Source: Chloroflexota bacterium (GTDB taxonomy: Bacteria; Chloroflexota; Dehalococcoidia; Lucifugimonadales; GCA-2719675). From it: a DNA stretch of 64,000 bases. The stretch lies in the NCBI GenBank assembly GCA_002719675.1, contig PBID01000003.1, forward strand, positions 117,948 to 181,947, written 5' to 3'. Shown one piece after another: positions 1-8,922 of this stretch. Position numbers and translations under genes: made by a program. Every line of letters starts with the position of its first letter. The stretch's first letter is position 1. Below the pieces are notes generated by a model. The model was not told the origin of the DNA and did not search any database. It was given only the letters and a program-made list of their open reading frames with translations.

Positions 1-78
1 CAATTCAAGCAATGAAATTCCATTTTGAAATCTTAAGAATTCTAAATCTAAAAAACTATTTAATCGCTTGTTCTTCAA
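1..78 (-). CDS. Prepilin-like protein, N-terminal 26 residues only (runs off the window)
   Basis: A reading frame opens at TTG 78 on the minus strand and stays open to the window edge. A strong ribosome-binding site, AAGGAGGG (86-93), lies 7 bases upstream and overlaps the stop codon of the preceding gene. The visible peptide ends in NGISLLEL, which fits a class III prepilin cleavage site: Gly20 at -1, a hydrophobic +1 residue and Glu at +5. It looks like a second pseudopilin translated directly after the 525-residue prepilin gene. The hydrophobic helix that should follow is outside the window, so the call rests on the leader motif, the ribosome-binding site and the neighbour. Confidence 0.55.
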   Translation of the reverse strand, partial: MKNKRLNSFLDLEFLRFQNGISLLEL

Positions 79-91
79 AAAACATCCCTCC

Positions 92-1669
92 TTATGGGGC
101 AATCATTACGTATATCTCATGATTGCCATCTCTATTAGTCCCAAAAGCAATTTTTGTTCCGTCTGGCGACCACGATGGATAATTATCAACAGCTGCGTTA
201 TTAGTCAAATTTCCTACTACAAACACAGGAGGAACAGTGATCGTAGGATAAATTGAATAATAACTTAAAGGAATTCCGTTAGCATCAACTATTCTAAAAT
301 AATATTTGGTAGCAGATTGGTTGTTAGTGTTATCTTTTATAGCCCAGTCAAACTCCATTTGTCCCTGAATATTAATTGCCACTGGATTTAGTCCCGATTT
401 TTTTTCTTCTTGATAAGTGCCAGAAAGGGTTGAGGTACTTAACAACAAACTCGGAATTACTACTTCATCTTGAACGGATGAATTATTCACTCCAATCCAT
501 GCATCATTGCTTCCAACGTCTCCCAAGTATGTCCATGTACCGGAAATTTCTGTAGCATACTGTAAATTAAAAGCCTGAGTGGTTTTTGACACTAAATTGC
601 CATCAACTTCAAGAGATATCCTTAATCGATATTTTTCTCCATAAACAGTACTAACTCTAGCTGTTCCTTCGCCGGACAAAGCAGTTGCAGGTGTCACAGA
701 ATCAGAATTTTCATACCACCTATAATTTTTCTGAATATAAGAAGTTTGAGGCGACGTTCTCAATGTTGCATACCTCATATATCGATCTAAGTGTGTTCCG
801 TTAATTAGAACCATCCTGAAAAAATATACGGTATCTGGATTTGCCCCATTTTCTTTTATGACCCAATCCCATTCTCCTGTTTCTCCAGCACCTATTTGTT
901 GTTTATTTGCAACAGAAGGATTTTGTTCTTCATAAGACTGGGAAATATTGTTCCCTTCTAAAAGAACTGTCGTATCTCCTGCGTCTTCTGATGAAAAATT
1001 ATTGGACCCTGTCCATACTTTTGAAACAGAACCTATGTCTCCAACCTGAGTCCAGCCATCTTCTGTGTTTGTAGAATATTCTAATTTAAATTGCTGACTA
1101 TCTTTGTTTAAAACCGCTCCAGCTTTAATAGAAATCCTTAATCTTATAACTTTGCCAGGACTCACTTTGGTTAAAATATCATTTTTCTCAGATAAAGCAG
1201 TTGTGGGCGTATAAGAATCGATATTTTCATACCATCTATAGCTATGCTGTGACAAAACAAAAGATTCTGAAGTAGGCTTAAATTTTTTATTAATTAAATA
1301 TGTTGTGATAGAAGCTTGTTGATTGTTTGAAGAATTAACATTAGATGTTATTTTTTGCAACAACCCTTTCTTAATTACCAAGCTAGAAAGGCCAACTTCC
1401 CACCCTTCAGTAGTATCTATATCAACGCTTTGTGGAGGTTCTTTATATTCTTGATTAATAGTAGTATCTATGTTCGATATAGCAACATCCAGAACATCTT
1501 TCTGGTCTTTCATCGAGGTATTCATATTCCACCCAACCGCCATTACCTCAAGAAGCGCAACAACAGCAATTCCCAAAATTAATACTGCAATAATTACTTC
1601 AATTAAAGTAAATCCACTCTCCTGGGATATATTAAGTTCGTTCGGTTTTATGTTTTTATTTGGAGACAC
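92..1669 (-). CDS. Large prepilin-type protein with duplicated ectodomain and one PD40-like repeat
   Basis: This 525-residue protein has a type IV prepilin leader (SGFTLIEV, cleavage after Gly19) followed by a hydrophobic helix at about residues 20-46, so it should be processed by prepilin peptidase and anchored as a (pseudo)pilin. The extracellular part holds two related modules of about 170 residues. Each opens with YRWYEN (residues 144 and 316) and shares the TPxTALS, RLRIS and (D/S)(I/V)GS motifs, so it is an internal tandem duplication. The last 40 residues match one TolB/WD40-like PD40 blade (WSPDGTKIAF). It is much longer than ordinary pseudopilins. The start is GTG 1669. A second prepilin gene follows at the window edge. 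The function is unknown; surface binding or filament-tip adhesion is a guess. Confidence 0.75.
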   Translation of the reverse strand: MSPNKNIKPNELNISQESGFTLIEVIIAVLILGIAVVALLEVMAVGWNMNTSMKDQKDVLDVAISNIDTTINQEYKEPPQSVDIDTTEGWEVGLSSLVIKKGLLQKITSNVNSSNNQQASITTYLINKKFKPTSESFVLSQHSYRWYENIDSYTPTTALSEKNDILTKVSPGKVIRLRISIKAGAVLNKDSQQFKLEYSTNTEDGWTQVGDIGSVSKVWTGSNNFSSEDAGDTTVLLEGNNISQSYEEQNPSVANKQQIGAGETGEWDWVIKENGANPDTVYFFRMVLINGTHLDRYMRYATLRTSPQTSYIQKNYRWYENSDSVTPATALSGEGTARVSTVYGEKYRLRISLEVDGNLVSKTTQAFNLQYATEISGTWTYLGDVGSNDAWIGVNNSSVQDEVVIPSLLLSTSTLSGTYQEEKKSGLNPVAINIQGQMEFDWAIKDNTNNQSATKYYFRIVDANGIPLSYYSIYPTITVPPVFVVGNLTNNAAVDNYPSWSPDGTKIAFGTNRDGNHEIYVMIAP

Positions 1670-1820
1670 TTCTAAGACACTTATCGGAGATGTTAATTAT
1701 TGATTGTTTTTTTTGATTCATTAGAAACAAATTTTGTCGAAGATCATTAGATGGCCATTAATACACATCAATGATATTAAATCAACCGAAAAATAACAAA
1801 CTGATAACTATCAATATTTA

Positions 1821-1850
1821 TTGAATACGCATATCTGAGAATGATAAAAT
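1821..1850 (+). promoter_or_regulatory. Candidate promoter of the nuo operon
   Basis: TTGAAT (1821-1826) and TAAAAT (1845-1850) are separated by 18 bases in the AT-rich gap before nuoA. Transcription would start near 1857, about 30 bases before the ATG. The -10 matches consensus at 5 of 6 positions and the -35 at 4 of 6. This is a pattern match only. Confidence 0.4.
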
Positions 1851-1887
1851 GGTAAATAGTCCTGCTTTCTATTGATTAGGAGATTTG

Positions 1888-2256
1888 ATGCCTCAGGGAT
1901 TTATAACAGACTGGATGATAGTCCTTATCGTTGCCGGAGTTGGTTTGGCAGCAGTCCTTGGTTTATTTTTAGCATCATACATCCTGGCACCCAAAAGAGA
2001 ATCTGCTGATAAAGGCCTCCCTTATGAATGTGGAATTCGTCCTTCTAAATACAATTGGTCACAAGTAAACATTCGTTATTATATCTTCGCAATGCTTTTT
2101 TTAATTTTTGACGTCGAGGCTGTATTCTTGTTTCCCTGGGCAATAATATTTGTTGATTCAATTGCAGCTGTTTTTTATGAAATGATTATTTTTATTGGAA
2201 TTTTATTGTTCGGATTACTTTATGCATGGAAAAGAGGGGCTCTTCAATGGAATTAG
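1888..2256 (+). CDS. nuoA: NADH-quinone oxidoreductase subunit A
   Basis: NuoA is a small three-helix membrane subunit of complex I that helps join the quinone-reducing arm to the proton-pumping arm. The 122-residue protein has the family features: an N-terminal membrane helix, the conserved loop PYECGIRP, and [19 protein letters not shown] leading into the second helix. ATG 1888 is preferred over TTG 1885 because AGGAG at 1878-1882 is then 5 bases upstream. It is the first gene of the nuo run, and its 3' end overlaps nuoB by 10 bases, so the two are probably translationally coupled. Confidence 0.96.
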   Translation: MPQGFITDWMIVLIVAGVGLAAVLGLFLASYILAPKRESADKGLPYECGIRPSKYNWSQVNIRYYIFAMLFLIFDVEAVFLFPWAIIFVDSIAAVFYEMIIFIGILLFGLLYAWKRGALQWN

Positions 2257-2777
2257 AAAATTTAGGTAAAGGGTATTCCCCAAATTCAGGTAACACTCCA
2301 GCTGACAATATTTTTAACAAAGTTCTGCCAAATGCTGTTACGGCAAAATCTGATCAATTATTCGCCCTAGCCAGAAAGTCTTCTTTATGGACTTTAAGCT
2401 TTGGCTTAGCCTGCTGTGCTATAGAGATGATGAGCACTCATATGTCTCACCATGACCTGGATAGATTTGGGGTAGTGACATGGCCTTCTCCCAGACAAGC
2501 AGACGTTATGATTGTAGCTGGAACAGTAGTAAAAAAAATGGCAGAGCCTATAAAATTATTATACGAACAAATGCCTGACCCTAAGTGGGTTATCGCAATG
2601 GGCGCCTGTGCAACAAATGGCGGGCCTTATTACAAATCATACTCTGTAGTAATGGGAGTCGACCACGTTGTTCCTGTTGACGTATATGTCCCCGGCTGTC
2701 CTCCAAGACCTGAAGCTTTAATGTATGGAATCATGCAGCTACAAGAAAAAATTAAAAACGATGCTAACCAAAGCTAA
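2247..2777 (+). CDS. nuoB: NADH-quinone oxidoreductase subunit B
   Basis: NuoB carries cluster N2, the last iron-sulfur centre before quinone. The four ligand cysteines are visible: the adjacent pair in LACCAIEMM, one in MGACATNGG, and one in [10 protein letters not shown]. The 176-residue length is normal. An in-frame ATG exists 21 bases upstream, but ATG 2247 has AGAGGGG close before it and gives a typical N-terminus, so it is preferred. The start lies inside the end of nuoA. No cluster ligand is missing. Confidence 0.97.
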   Translation: MELENLGKGYSPNSGNTPADNIFNKVLPNAVTAKSDQLFALARKSSLWTLSFGLACCAIEMMSTHMSHHDLDRFGVVTWPSPRQADVMIVAGTVVKKMAEPIKLLYEQMPDPKWVIAMGACATNGGPYYKSYSVVMGVDHVVPVDVYVPGCPPRPEALMYGIMQLQEKIKNDANQS

Positions 2778-2786
2778 AATATTAGA

Positions 2787-3266
2787 ATGAACGTTGACAC
2801 CGAAAATTCAAAATCTGAACAACTAGCAAAAAGTATATCGTCACATCTAGATCAATTCACACCAACAGTCTCTATAAACAAAGATGAAGTTGAAATTCTA
2901 TCTGATTTGAAAAGTTTTTTGAATATATGTAAGTATTTAAAAACAAATGAAGAATTTCTTTTTGATTATTTAAGATGTGTTTCTGTTGTTGATTACATTG
3001 ATTACCTAGAAGTTAATTATCATATATTTTCAACTAAATACAGATTCAAATCTGTTATTAAACTTCAAATAAGTGCAACGAGTCCTTCTGCCCCCAGCGT
3101 GACTAAAATTTGGCCTGCTGCTAATTGGCATGAAAGAGAAGGATATGATTTGTTTGGAGTACTTTTTATCAACCATCCGAATCTCTCAACTTTATTGTTG
3201 CCCGAAAATTTTGAAGGCTTCCCTGGAAGAAAAAATTTTCCTTTTAACGATTATGATGAATGGTAA
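2787..3266 (+). CDS. nuoC: NADH-quinone oxidoreductase subunit C (30 kDa)
   Basis: This 159-residue peripheral-arm subunit packs against NuoD and NuoB. Its C-terminal half has the family signature: WHEREGYDLFGVLFINHPNL followed by LLPENFEGFPGRKNFPF. The usual PLRKDFP element reads PGRKNFP here, a mild departure. The N-terminal third is variable and acidic. It is a stand-alone NuoC, not a NuoCD fusion. It starts 9 bases after nuoB without an obvious ribosome-binding site, so coupling to upstream translation is likely. Confidence 0.93.
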   Translation: MNVDTENSKSEQLAKSISSHLDQFTPTVSINKDEVEILSDLKSFLNICKYLKTNEEFLFDYLRCVSVVDYIDYLEVNYHIFSTKYRFKSVIKLQISATSPSAPSVTKIWPAANWHEREGYDLFGVLFINHPNLSTLLLPENFEGFPGRKNFPFNDYDEW

Positions 3267-3297
3267 AAAATAATTTGGATATTTTTAGGCTATAAAA

Positions 3298-4449
3298 ATG
3301 GAATTTTCAAACAACTATATAGGAATCAATCCACCACTAGAAAATCTTGAAAATAAAGATTCTCTAGATGTTATTGTTAATATGGGGCCTCAACACCCCA
3401 GTACTCATGGTGTATTCAGGTTGGTTTTGTGGATTGACGGAGAAGTCATTACAAAAGCCGAGCCACATATAGGATACCTCCACAGAGGATCGGAAAAACT
3501 TTGTGAATCTGAACTGTATTCTCAAGTAATTTCATTGTTTGATCGAATCGATTATTTATCAAACTTAAATATGGAACTAGGGTTTTGTGCTGCTGTAGAA
3601 AAATTAATGGAAATAGATATTCCTGATAGAGCTTGGTATATAAGAACAATACTTTGTGAATTAAATAGAATCGCAAGTCATCTTTTGTTTTATGGAGTTT
3701 TCGGATTAGATGCCGGAGCTATGACCCCTATCCTCTACGGATTTAGAGACAGAGAAAAAATCCAAGCCGTTTTTGAATCGGTAACGGGAGCAAGGATGAT
3801 GCATAACTTCATCCGAATTGGAGGAATCAAAGAAGACGTAGGTCCCGACTTTAAAAAAGATGTAGAAAAATTACTGTCAACTCTCAAAACAAGTATCGAT
3901 GAATGCGATGAACTTCTCTCTGGAAATGAAGTTTTTCTTGCCCGAACTAAGGGTGTTGGTGTTATAGAAAAACAGACCGCTTTAGACTTTGGTCTTTCAG
4001 GCCCTACCCTAAGAGGAAGTGGAGTAGCCGAAGACATTAGAATATCGGATCCTTATGGAATTTATGACCGTTTCGATTTTAAAATCCCTGTTGGCAGTAC
4101 TGGTGACTCCTGGGACAGATATTACGTTCGAGTTGAAGAAATGCGACAATCAATAGAAATTATCGAACAAGCCCTAAACCAAATGCCTGAAGGCCCAATA
4201 TTAGGAAATGTAAGAAGGTTAATTAAACCTCCCAAAGGAGAAACATACGTCCGCACTGAAACACCCAGAGGTGATTTTGGTGTGTTTTTAGTCAGCGATG
4301 GTACCGATAAACCCTATAGAGTTAAAGTTCGAGCACCTTCTTTTTCAAATTTACTTGCATTAACAAAGATGCTTGAAAATTCATACGTAGCTGATTCTGT
4401 TGTCATATTGGGATCTTTGGATATAGTTTTGGGAGAAGTAGATCGTTGA
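3298..4449 (+). CDS. nuoD: NADH-quinone oxidoreductase subunit D (49 kDa)
   Basis: NuoD forms the quinone-binding site together with NuoB. The 383-residue protein has the hallmark MGPQHPSTHGVFRLVLW, including the quinone-site His and Thr, then HIGYLHRGSEKL, a central GxTLRGSGV region, and the terminal DIVLGEVDR. Length and order are those of the stand-alone subunit. Its TGA overlaps the TTG start of nuoH. Everything needed for quinone reduction appears intact. Confidence 0.97.
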   Translation: MEFSNNYIGINPPLENLENKDSLDVIVNMGPQHPSTHGVFRLVLWIDGEVITKAEPHIGYLHRGSEKLCESELYSQVISLFDRIDYLSNLNMELGFCAAVEKLMEIDIPDRAWYIRTILCELNRIASHLLFYGVFGLDAGAMTPILYGFRDREKIQAVFESVTGARMMHNFIRIGGIKEDVGPDFKKDVEKLLSTLKTSIDECDELLSGNEVFLARTKGVGVIEKQTALDFGLSGPTLRGSGVAEDIRISDPYGIYDRFDFKIPVGSTGDSWDRYYVRVEEMRQSIEIIEQALNQMPEGPILGNVRRLIKPPKGETYVRTETPRGDFGVFLVSDGTDKPYRVKVRAPSFSNLLALTKMLENSYVADSVVILGSLDIVLGEVDR

Positions 4450-5579
4450 TTCTAGAAATTTTTGATAAATTTTCATATCTGTTTGCCCCTTCTTTTTTGC
4501 TATTGTTTTTAACTATCACAGTGCTGTTTCTCACTTGGCTTGAAAGAAAAACTCTTGCCAAAATACAAATGAGAATGGGGCCAATGTTTGTAGGATTCCA
4601 TGGTACTCTACAACCTATTGCTGATGCAGTTAAATTAGCACTTAAAGAAGATATTATTCCCAGATGGTCAAACAAACAAATTTACTGGTTTGCCCCAATT
4701 GCTGTATTTGTTCCGGCATTTATGATTTGGGTAACCTTACCAATTTCTGACGGCTTTGTCGTCCGCAATCTGGAACTGGGCCTATTTTATATTGTCTCTA
4801 TTTCAGTCTTATCAGTTCTGGGAATGGTTTTAGCCGGATGGAGCTCTGCAAACAAATATGCCTTTCTAGGTGGAGTAAGAGCTGCAGGGCAGCTAATAAG
4901 CTATGAAATTCCTTTTATTATGGCTATTTTAAGTATTGCAATGATTTCAAAATCATTAAATTTAGTTACAATCGTTGAAAATCAATCTTCCTTTCCAAAC
5001 ATTCTTGTTCAACCAATTGGCGCTGTAATATTTTTCTTATCTGGGTTGGCCGAAATCGGAAGAACTCCTTTCGATATACATCACGCAGAATCAGAAGTTG
5101 CCGGCGGGCCTTTCATAGAATATAGCGGTGCACATTGGTCTGTGTTTTTCCTGGCAGAATATATAAACACATTTACAGTCGCAGCATTGGTTGTTCTCCT
5201 GTACTTTGGAGGCTGGAACTGGCCAAAAATGCCATTTGACGGCAACTTACATTCGTTTTTGTCTATTTTATGGTTTTTGTTTAAATGCTATCTAATAGTT
5301 TTGTTGATTTTTTGGATTAGGGGCACGTCTCCTCGGCTAAGAATAGATCAATTAATGTCTTTCTGCTGGAAACTTTTGGCGCCGCTATCATTTATTAATA
5401 TCATCATTACCGGATTTATAATGTACTATAAACTTCCGTGGATAATTTTGAGCCTTTCGTCAGTTTTGCTATTAATAATTGCTCTATACATTATTAGAAA
5501 AAAAACTAACGCGGGTCCTCAGAATACAATTAAATTATATTCAGCCAAAGAGCTACGAGAATCAAATGAAAACCAGTAA
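4446..5579 (+). CDS. nuoH: NADH-quinone oxidoreductase subunit H
   Basis: NuoH is the multi-helix membrane subunit that shapes the quinone tunnel and the first half-channel. The 377-residue protein has ERKTLAKIQMRMGP after the first helix, the amphipathic stretch with DAVKLALKED, the conserved loop EIGRTPFDIHHAESEVAGG, and WIRGTSPRLRIDQLM near the end. The start is TTG 4446, overlapping the nuoD stop (TTGA), which suggests coupled translation. The C-terminal tail of about 35 residues after the last helix is hydrophilic and a little longer than usual. Confidence 0.97.
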   Translation: MILEIFDKFSYLFAPSFLLLFLTITVLFLTWLERKTLAKIQMRMGPMFVGFHGTLQPIADAVKLALKEDIIPRWSNKQIYWFAPIAVFVPAFMIWVTLPISDGFVVRNLELGLFYIVSISVLSVLGMVLAGWSSANKYAFLGGVRAAGQLISYEIPFIMAILSIAMISKSLNLVTIVENQSSFPNILVQPIGAVIFFLSGLAEIGRTPFDIHHAESEVAGGPFIEYSGAHWSVFFLAEYINTFTVAALVVLLYFGGWNWPKMPFDGNLHSFLSILWFLFKCYLIVLLIFWIRGTSPRLRIDQLMSFCWKLLAPLSFINIIITGFIMYYKLPWIILSLSSVLLLIIALYIIRKKTNAGPQNTIKLYSAKELRESNENQ

Positions 5580-5596
5580 AAAGGTCAAAAAATATA

Positions 5597-6112
5597 ATGA
5601 TTAAATTGCTTAAAGGCTTGATGATTACTTTATCTGCTACATTTCGCACCCCAGTTACGGGAGAGTATCCAATTCCAGAGAAAAGAATTCCTGTAAAAAA
5701 TAAATTTATGGGGTTTCCTGCTCTAACTTATGACTTCGAAATTGATGAACCATATTGTACAGGATGTATGGTGTGTATCAGAAATTGCCCAACTGTATGT
5801 ATGTCGGCCAACATGAAAGACAACGAAAAATTTACAGAGAACAAAAGTTCAAGAAAAAAAATAATTGAAAACTTTGAAATAAATCTGGGAAGGTGTATTT
5901 TATGCGGCATATGCGTTGATGTTTGTAATTTTGACGCAATCGAAATGAGTCACGAACATGAACGTAGTAAATTCGAAAGAAACGGCAACAGAGTAGAGCT
6001 TCCTGAGTTAATAGAAATGGGTACTAAATATCAACAAAAAACTAATTGGTCACCAAAGCAAGAAAAAAACCGAGGAACACCTAAAAAACCAAAGGATTCT
6101 CCTGAAAAATAA
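5597..6112 (+). CDS. nuoI: NADH-quinone oxidoreductase subunit I, 2x[4Fe-4S]
   Basis: This ferredoxin-like subunit carries clusters N6a and N6b between the donor side and NuoB. Two CxxCxxCxxxC motifs are present: CTGCMVCIRNC and CILCGICVDVC. The residue after the last Cys of the second motif is Asn instead of the usual Pro. The 171-residue protein ends in a Lys/Pro-rich tail of about 30 residues that is probably disordered. AAAAGG lies upstream of ATG 5597. Because nuoEFG are absent, NuoI is the likely docking surface for an alternative electron donor such as ferredoxin. Confidence 0.94.
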   Translation: MIKLLKGLMITLSATFRTPVTGEYPIPEKRIPVKNKFMGFPALTYDFEIDEPYCTGCMVCIRNCPTVCMSANMKDNEKFTENKSSRKKIIENFEINLGRCILCGICVDVCNFDAIEMSHEHERSKFERNGNRVELPELIEMGTKYQQKTNWSPKQEKNRGTPKKPKDSPEK

Positions 6113-6124
6113 TGGATATTAAAT

Positions 6125-6646
6125 TTGATAGAAAACTCTAGTTTAGCTTCAATAATAATTTTTTACTTACTCGCAATAACTGTTATTGCGAGTGCAATAG
6201 GTGTTGTTACCTCAAAAAATGTTATGTTAGCCTGCCTGTCACTGCTAGCAGTCCTTTTGGGAATTGCAGGGTTATTCATTTTTTTAGCTGCCGAGTTTAT
6301 GGCGCTCGTTCAAATACTAATATATGGAGGAACAGTTGTTACCGTCATTGTATTTGCAATTATTTTAACCAACTTAAAAGATTTTTCTAATTTAAAATCT
6401 ACCAAACAAGCACCATTTGCAATACTTGCATGCATAGCTGCATTAACTTGTTTGATTATTGGAATCGTGAGCTCTCCGGCTCTTCCTGCAAAACTAGAAT
6501 TAAATTATATCTCTTTAACGTTCCTTGGGCGCTATCTTTTTACAGATTGGGCTATTCCTTTCGAACTGGCATCTTTAGTACTTTTAATTGCATTAATAGG
6601 TGCCGTTTTAATGGTGAAAACAAGCAGGGAGGGTGAAAATGATTGA
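6125..6646 (+). CDS. nuoJ: NADH-quinone oxidoreductase subunit J
   Basis: NuoJ is a five-helix membrane subunit next to NuoK and NuoA whose third helix takes part in coupling. The 173-residue protein has the conserved AEFMALVQILIYGGTVVTVI segment. It ends with a short polar tail after a helix containing LIALIGAVLMVK. The start codon is TTG 6125, 12 bases after nuoI. Its end overlaps the start of nuoK by 8 bases, the usual arrangement for this pair. Confidence 0.94.
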   Translation: MIENSSLASIIIFYLLAITVIASAIGVVTSKNVMLACLSLLAVLLGIAGLFIFLAAEFMALVQILIYGGTVVTVIVFAIILTNLKDFSNLKSTKQAPFAILACIAALTCLIIGIVSSPALPAKLELNYISLTFLGRYLFTDWAIPFELASLVLLIALIGAVLMVKTSREGEND

Positions 6647-6956
6647 CCCTATTCATTATCAAATTTTAAGTGCTATTTTATTTTGCATAGGTCTTTATGG
6701 AGCTTTAAGTAGGAAAAGTGCCATACTAATACTGCTCTCTATAGAAATAATGCTAAATGCAGTCAACCTACACTTAATTTCTTTGGCTGCTTTCTCTCAA
6801 TTCTCACAAACACAAGTTGCACTTGGTCAATCTTTAGTAGTGTTTGTAATAACTATTGCGGCTGCAGAATTAGCTCTAGGTGTAGCAATCATTCTAAGAA
6901 TTTACAAAAATAAATCTTCAATAGATACGGATAATTTTAATTTATTAAAATGGTAA
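6639..6956 (+). CDS. nuoK: NADH-quinone oxidoreductase subunit K
   Basis: NuoK is a three-helix proton-channel subunit. The 105-residue protein shows the two buried acidic residues typical of the family: one in LSIEIMLNAVNL and one in ITIAAAELALGVAIIL. ATG 6639 is chosen over GTG 6633 because the purine-rich ribosome-binding site at 6626-6633 is then correctly spaced. It is cotranscribed and overlapping with nuoJ. Confidence 0.94.
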   Translation: MIDPIHYQILSAILFCIGLYGALSRKSAILILLSIEIMLNAVNLHLISLAAFSQFSQTQVALGQSLVVFVITIAAAELALGVAIILRIYKNKSSIDTDNFNLLKW

Positions 6957-6999
6957 CAAAAAATAATTTCTACAGTTTAAAATACAAGGCTAGTAAATT

Positions 7000-8865
7000 A
7001 TGACTAGCTTATTACAAAATGACGGCTTTATCTGGTTAATTCCTTCAATTAGCTTACTCTCTTTTGTACTGTCAGTGCTTAATAAAAATTCTACTTCGAG
7101 AATTTATTTATTTAACCTGCTAGCAGGTCTAACTAATATTTTACTTTTTATAGCTATTTTAATTAATTACCTTGATGTTGGAAAAACATCGACCCAAATT
7201 ACTTGGGCTAAAATTGGAGACACAACTTTAACAATTGGGGCAACTGTTGATGCTCTATCAATTTCTATGATTGGACTAGTATCTGTAGTTACATTCTTAA
7301 TCAAATTATATTCTCTACAATATATGAAAGGTGATTCAAAATTTGGATGGTATTTTGCGTGTATCTCTTTGTTTAGTGCCGCGATGTATGGTGTAGTCCT
7401 TTCTGATAATTTGTTGTTTCTATATGGAGCATGGGAATTGGTTGGGCTAGGATCCTATTTGCTCATAGGTTTTTGGTATGAAAAAAGACCTGCTGCTGAA
7501 GCTGCAAAAAAAGCATTTATCACAACCCGAATTGGAGATGTAGGATTATTGGTTGGGTCGTTAATTTTGTTTAAAATTTCTGGAACATTCAATATTTCAG
7601 AAATTTTCCATGTCGTAACAAACGGAATTGAAACAGAAATGGTTTCAAAATCTACTGTAAGTATAGCCACTATACTAATAGCTTTAGGTGCAATTGGAAA
7701 GTCTGCTCAATTCCCTCTACACGTATGGCTTCCTGATGCAATGGAAGGACCTACTCCTGCAAGCGCACTAATTCATGCTGCAACCATGGTGGCAGCTGGT
7801 GTATTTCTAATTGCTAGGCTATTTCCTATCTTCGAAGTTTCCAATTTTACATTAACTTTTATTGCTTTAGTTGGAATTACTACATTCCTGTTTGCAGGAA
7901 CCTTGGCGCTAGTAATGAAAGACCTTAAACGAATTCTTGCATATTCAACAATCAGTCATCTAGGATTAATGTTTTTATCTCTGGGCTGCGGAAATGTACC
8001 GGGAGCAATATTTCATTTATTAATTCATGGGGCCTCAAAAGCTCTGCTTTTCTTGTGCGCAGGTACGTTTACAAATTTAACATCTAAAGCAACCATATTT
8101 GAAATGTCAGGACTTGTTAAAAAATTAACATTAACATCTTTCTCGTTTTTTATTGGCGCTGCAACTTTAGCGGGCATGCCACCTTTCGGTGGATTCTGGA
8201 GCAAAGACGCTATTTTAGCATCCTCATATTCTTCATTTGGGCTGCCTATGTTAGGGGCTGCCTTGATAGGAACTTTTCTTAGTGCTTTTTATATTACCAG
8301 GATGTCAGTTGTTATTTTCTCAACCCAAAAAAACCTTACTAATAAACCAGATCAAACATCCTTTGGGATGTCTCTTCCTCCATTAATTCTTTCTGTATTG
8401 TCAATTTTATTAATAGGGTTGTTAGTTAGCTGGGGGGATCGATACATCGGATTTTCTACCTTTATCAATGCATCTGGGGAGGCCGGGAAACATCATGTTG
8501 GCATATGGATCCCTGTCATTTCAGCCTTAGTGACTATTTCTTCCGTCATCATTAGCTGGATGGCTTATACAGATAGAATTTCTTTAAAGCCAAATCAAAA
8601 AATACACCGTTTGTTAGAAAACAAATACCACATTGACAATTTATACAATTATCTCGTTTCAAAAATCGTTTTACGTACAAGTAAAATTATAGCTACTTTT
8701 GACAGAATAGTAATCAACGACACAGGTGTAGACGGGTTAGCTTCATTAATACCATTTTCATCTTTGCGGCTTAAACAAATTCAAACTGGAAAAGTTTCAA
8801 CTTATTTAATGTCTATGACGCTTGGATTAATTGCCGCATTATTGTACATAATATTTTTTCATTAA
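7000..8865 (+). CDS. nuoL: NADH-quinone oxidoreductase subunit L
   Basis: This is the distal antiporter-like proton pump, with the long lateral helix. The 621-residue protein has the GLGSYLLIGFWYEKRPAAEA segment, the channel motif PLHVWLPDAMEGPTPASALI, HAATMVAAGVFLIARL, and SHLGLMFLSLG. The helical C-terminal extension reaches the end of the protein, so it is full length. AAGG precedes ATG 7000. The 43-base gap from nuoK is the first sizeable gap in the operon. Confidence 0.96.
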   Translation: MTSLLQNDGFIWLIPSISLLSFVLSVLNKNSTSRIYLFNLLAGLTNILLFIAILINYLDVGKTSTQITWAKIGDTTLTIGATVDALSISMIGLVSVVTFLIKLYSLQYMKGDSKFGWYFACISLFSAAMYGVVLSDNLLFLYGAWELVGLGSYLLIGFWYEKRPAAEAAKKAFITTRIGDVGLLVGSLILFKISGTFNISEIFHVVTNGIETEMVSKSTVSIATILIALGAIGKSAQFPLHVWLPDAMEGPTPASALIHAATMVAAGVFLIARLFPIFEVSNFTLTFIALVGITTFLFAGTLALVMKDLKRILAYSTISHLGLMFLSLGCGNVPGAIFHLLIHGASKALLFLCAGTFTNLTSKATIFEMSGLVKKLTLTSFSFFIGAATLAGMPPFGGFWSKDAILASSYSSFGLPMLGAALIGTFLSAFYITRMSVVIFSTQKNLTNKPDQTSFGMSLPPLILSVLSILLIGLLVSWGDRYIGFSTFINASGEAGKHHVGIWIPVISALVTISSVIISWMAYTDRISLKPNQKIHRLLENKYHIDNLYNYLVSKIVLRTSKIIATFDRIVINDTGVDGLASLIPFSSLRLKQIQTGKVSTYLMSMTLGLIAALLYIIFFH

Positions 8866-8922
8866 AACTCTATACAGGATTATGTTTGTGATTTCTTTAA
8901 AAATAAAATTAGGAAACGAAAA

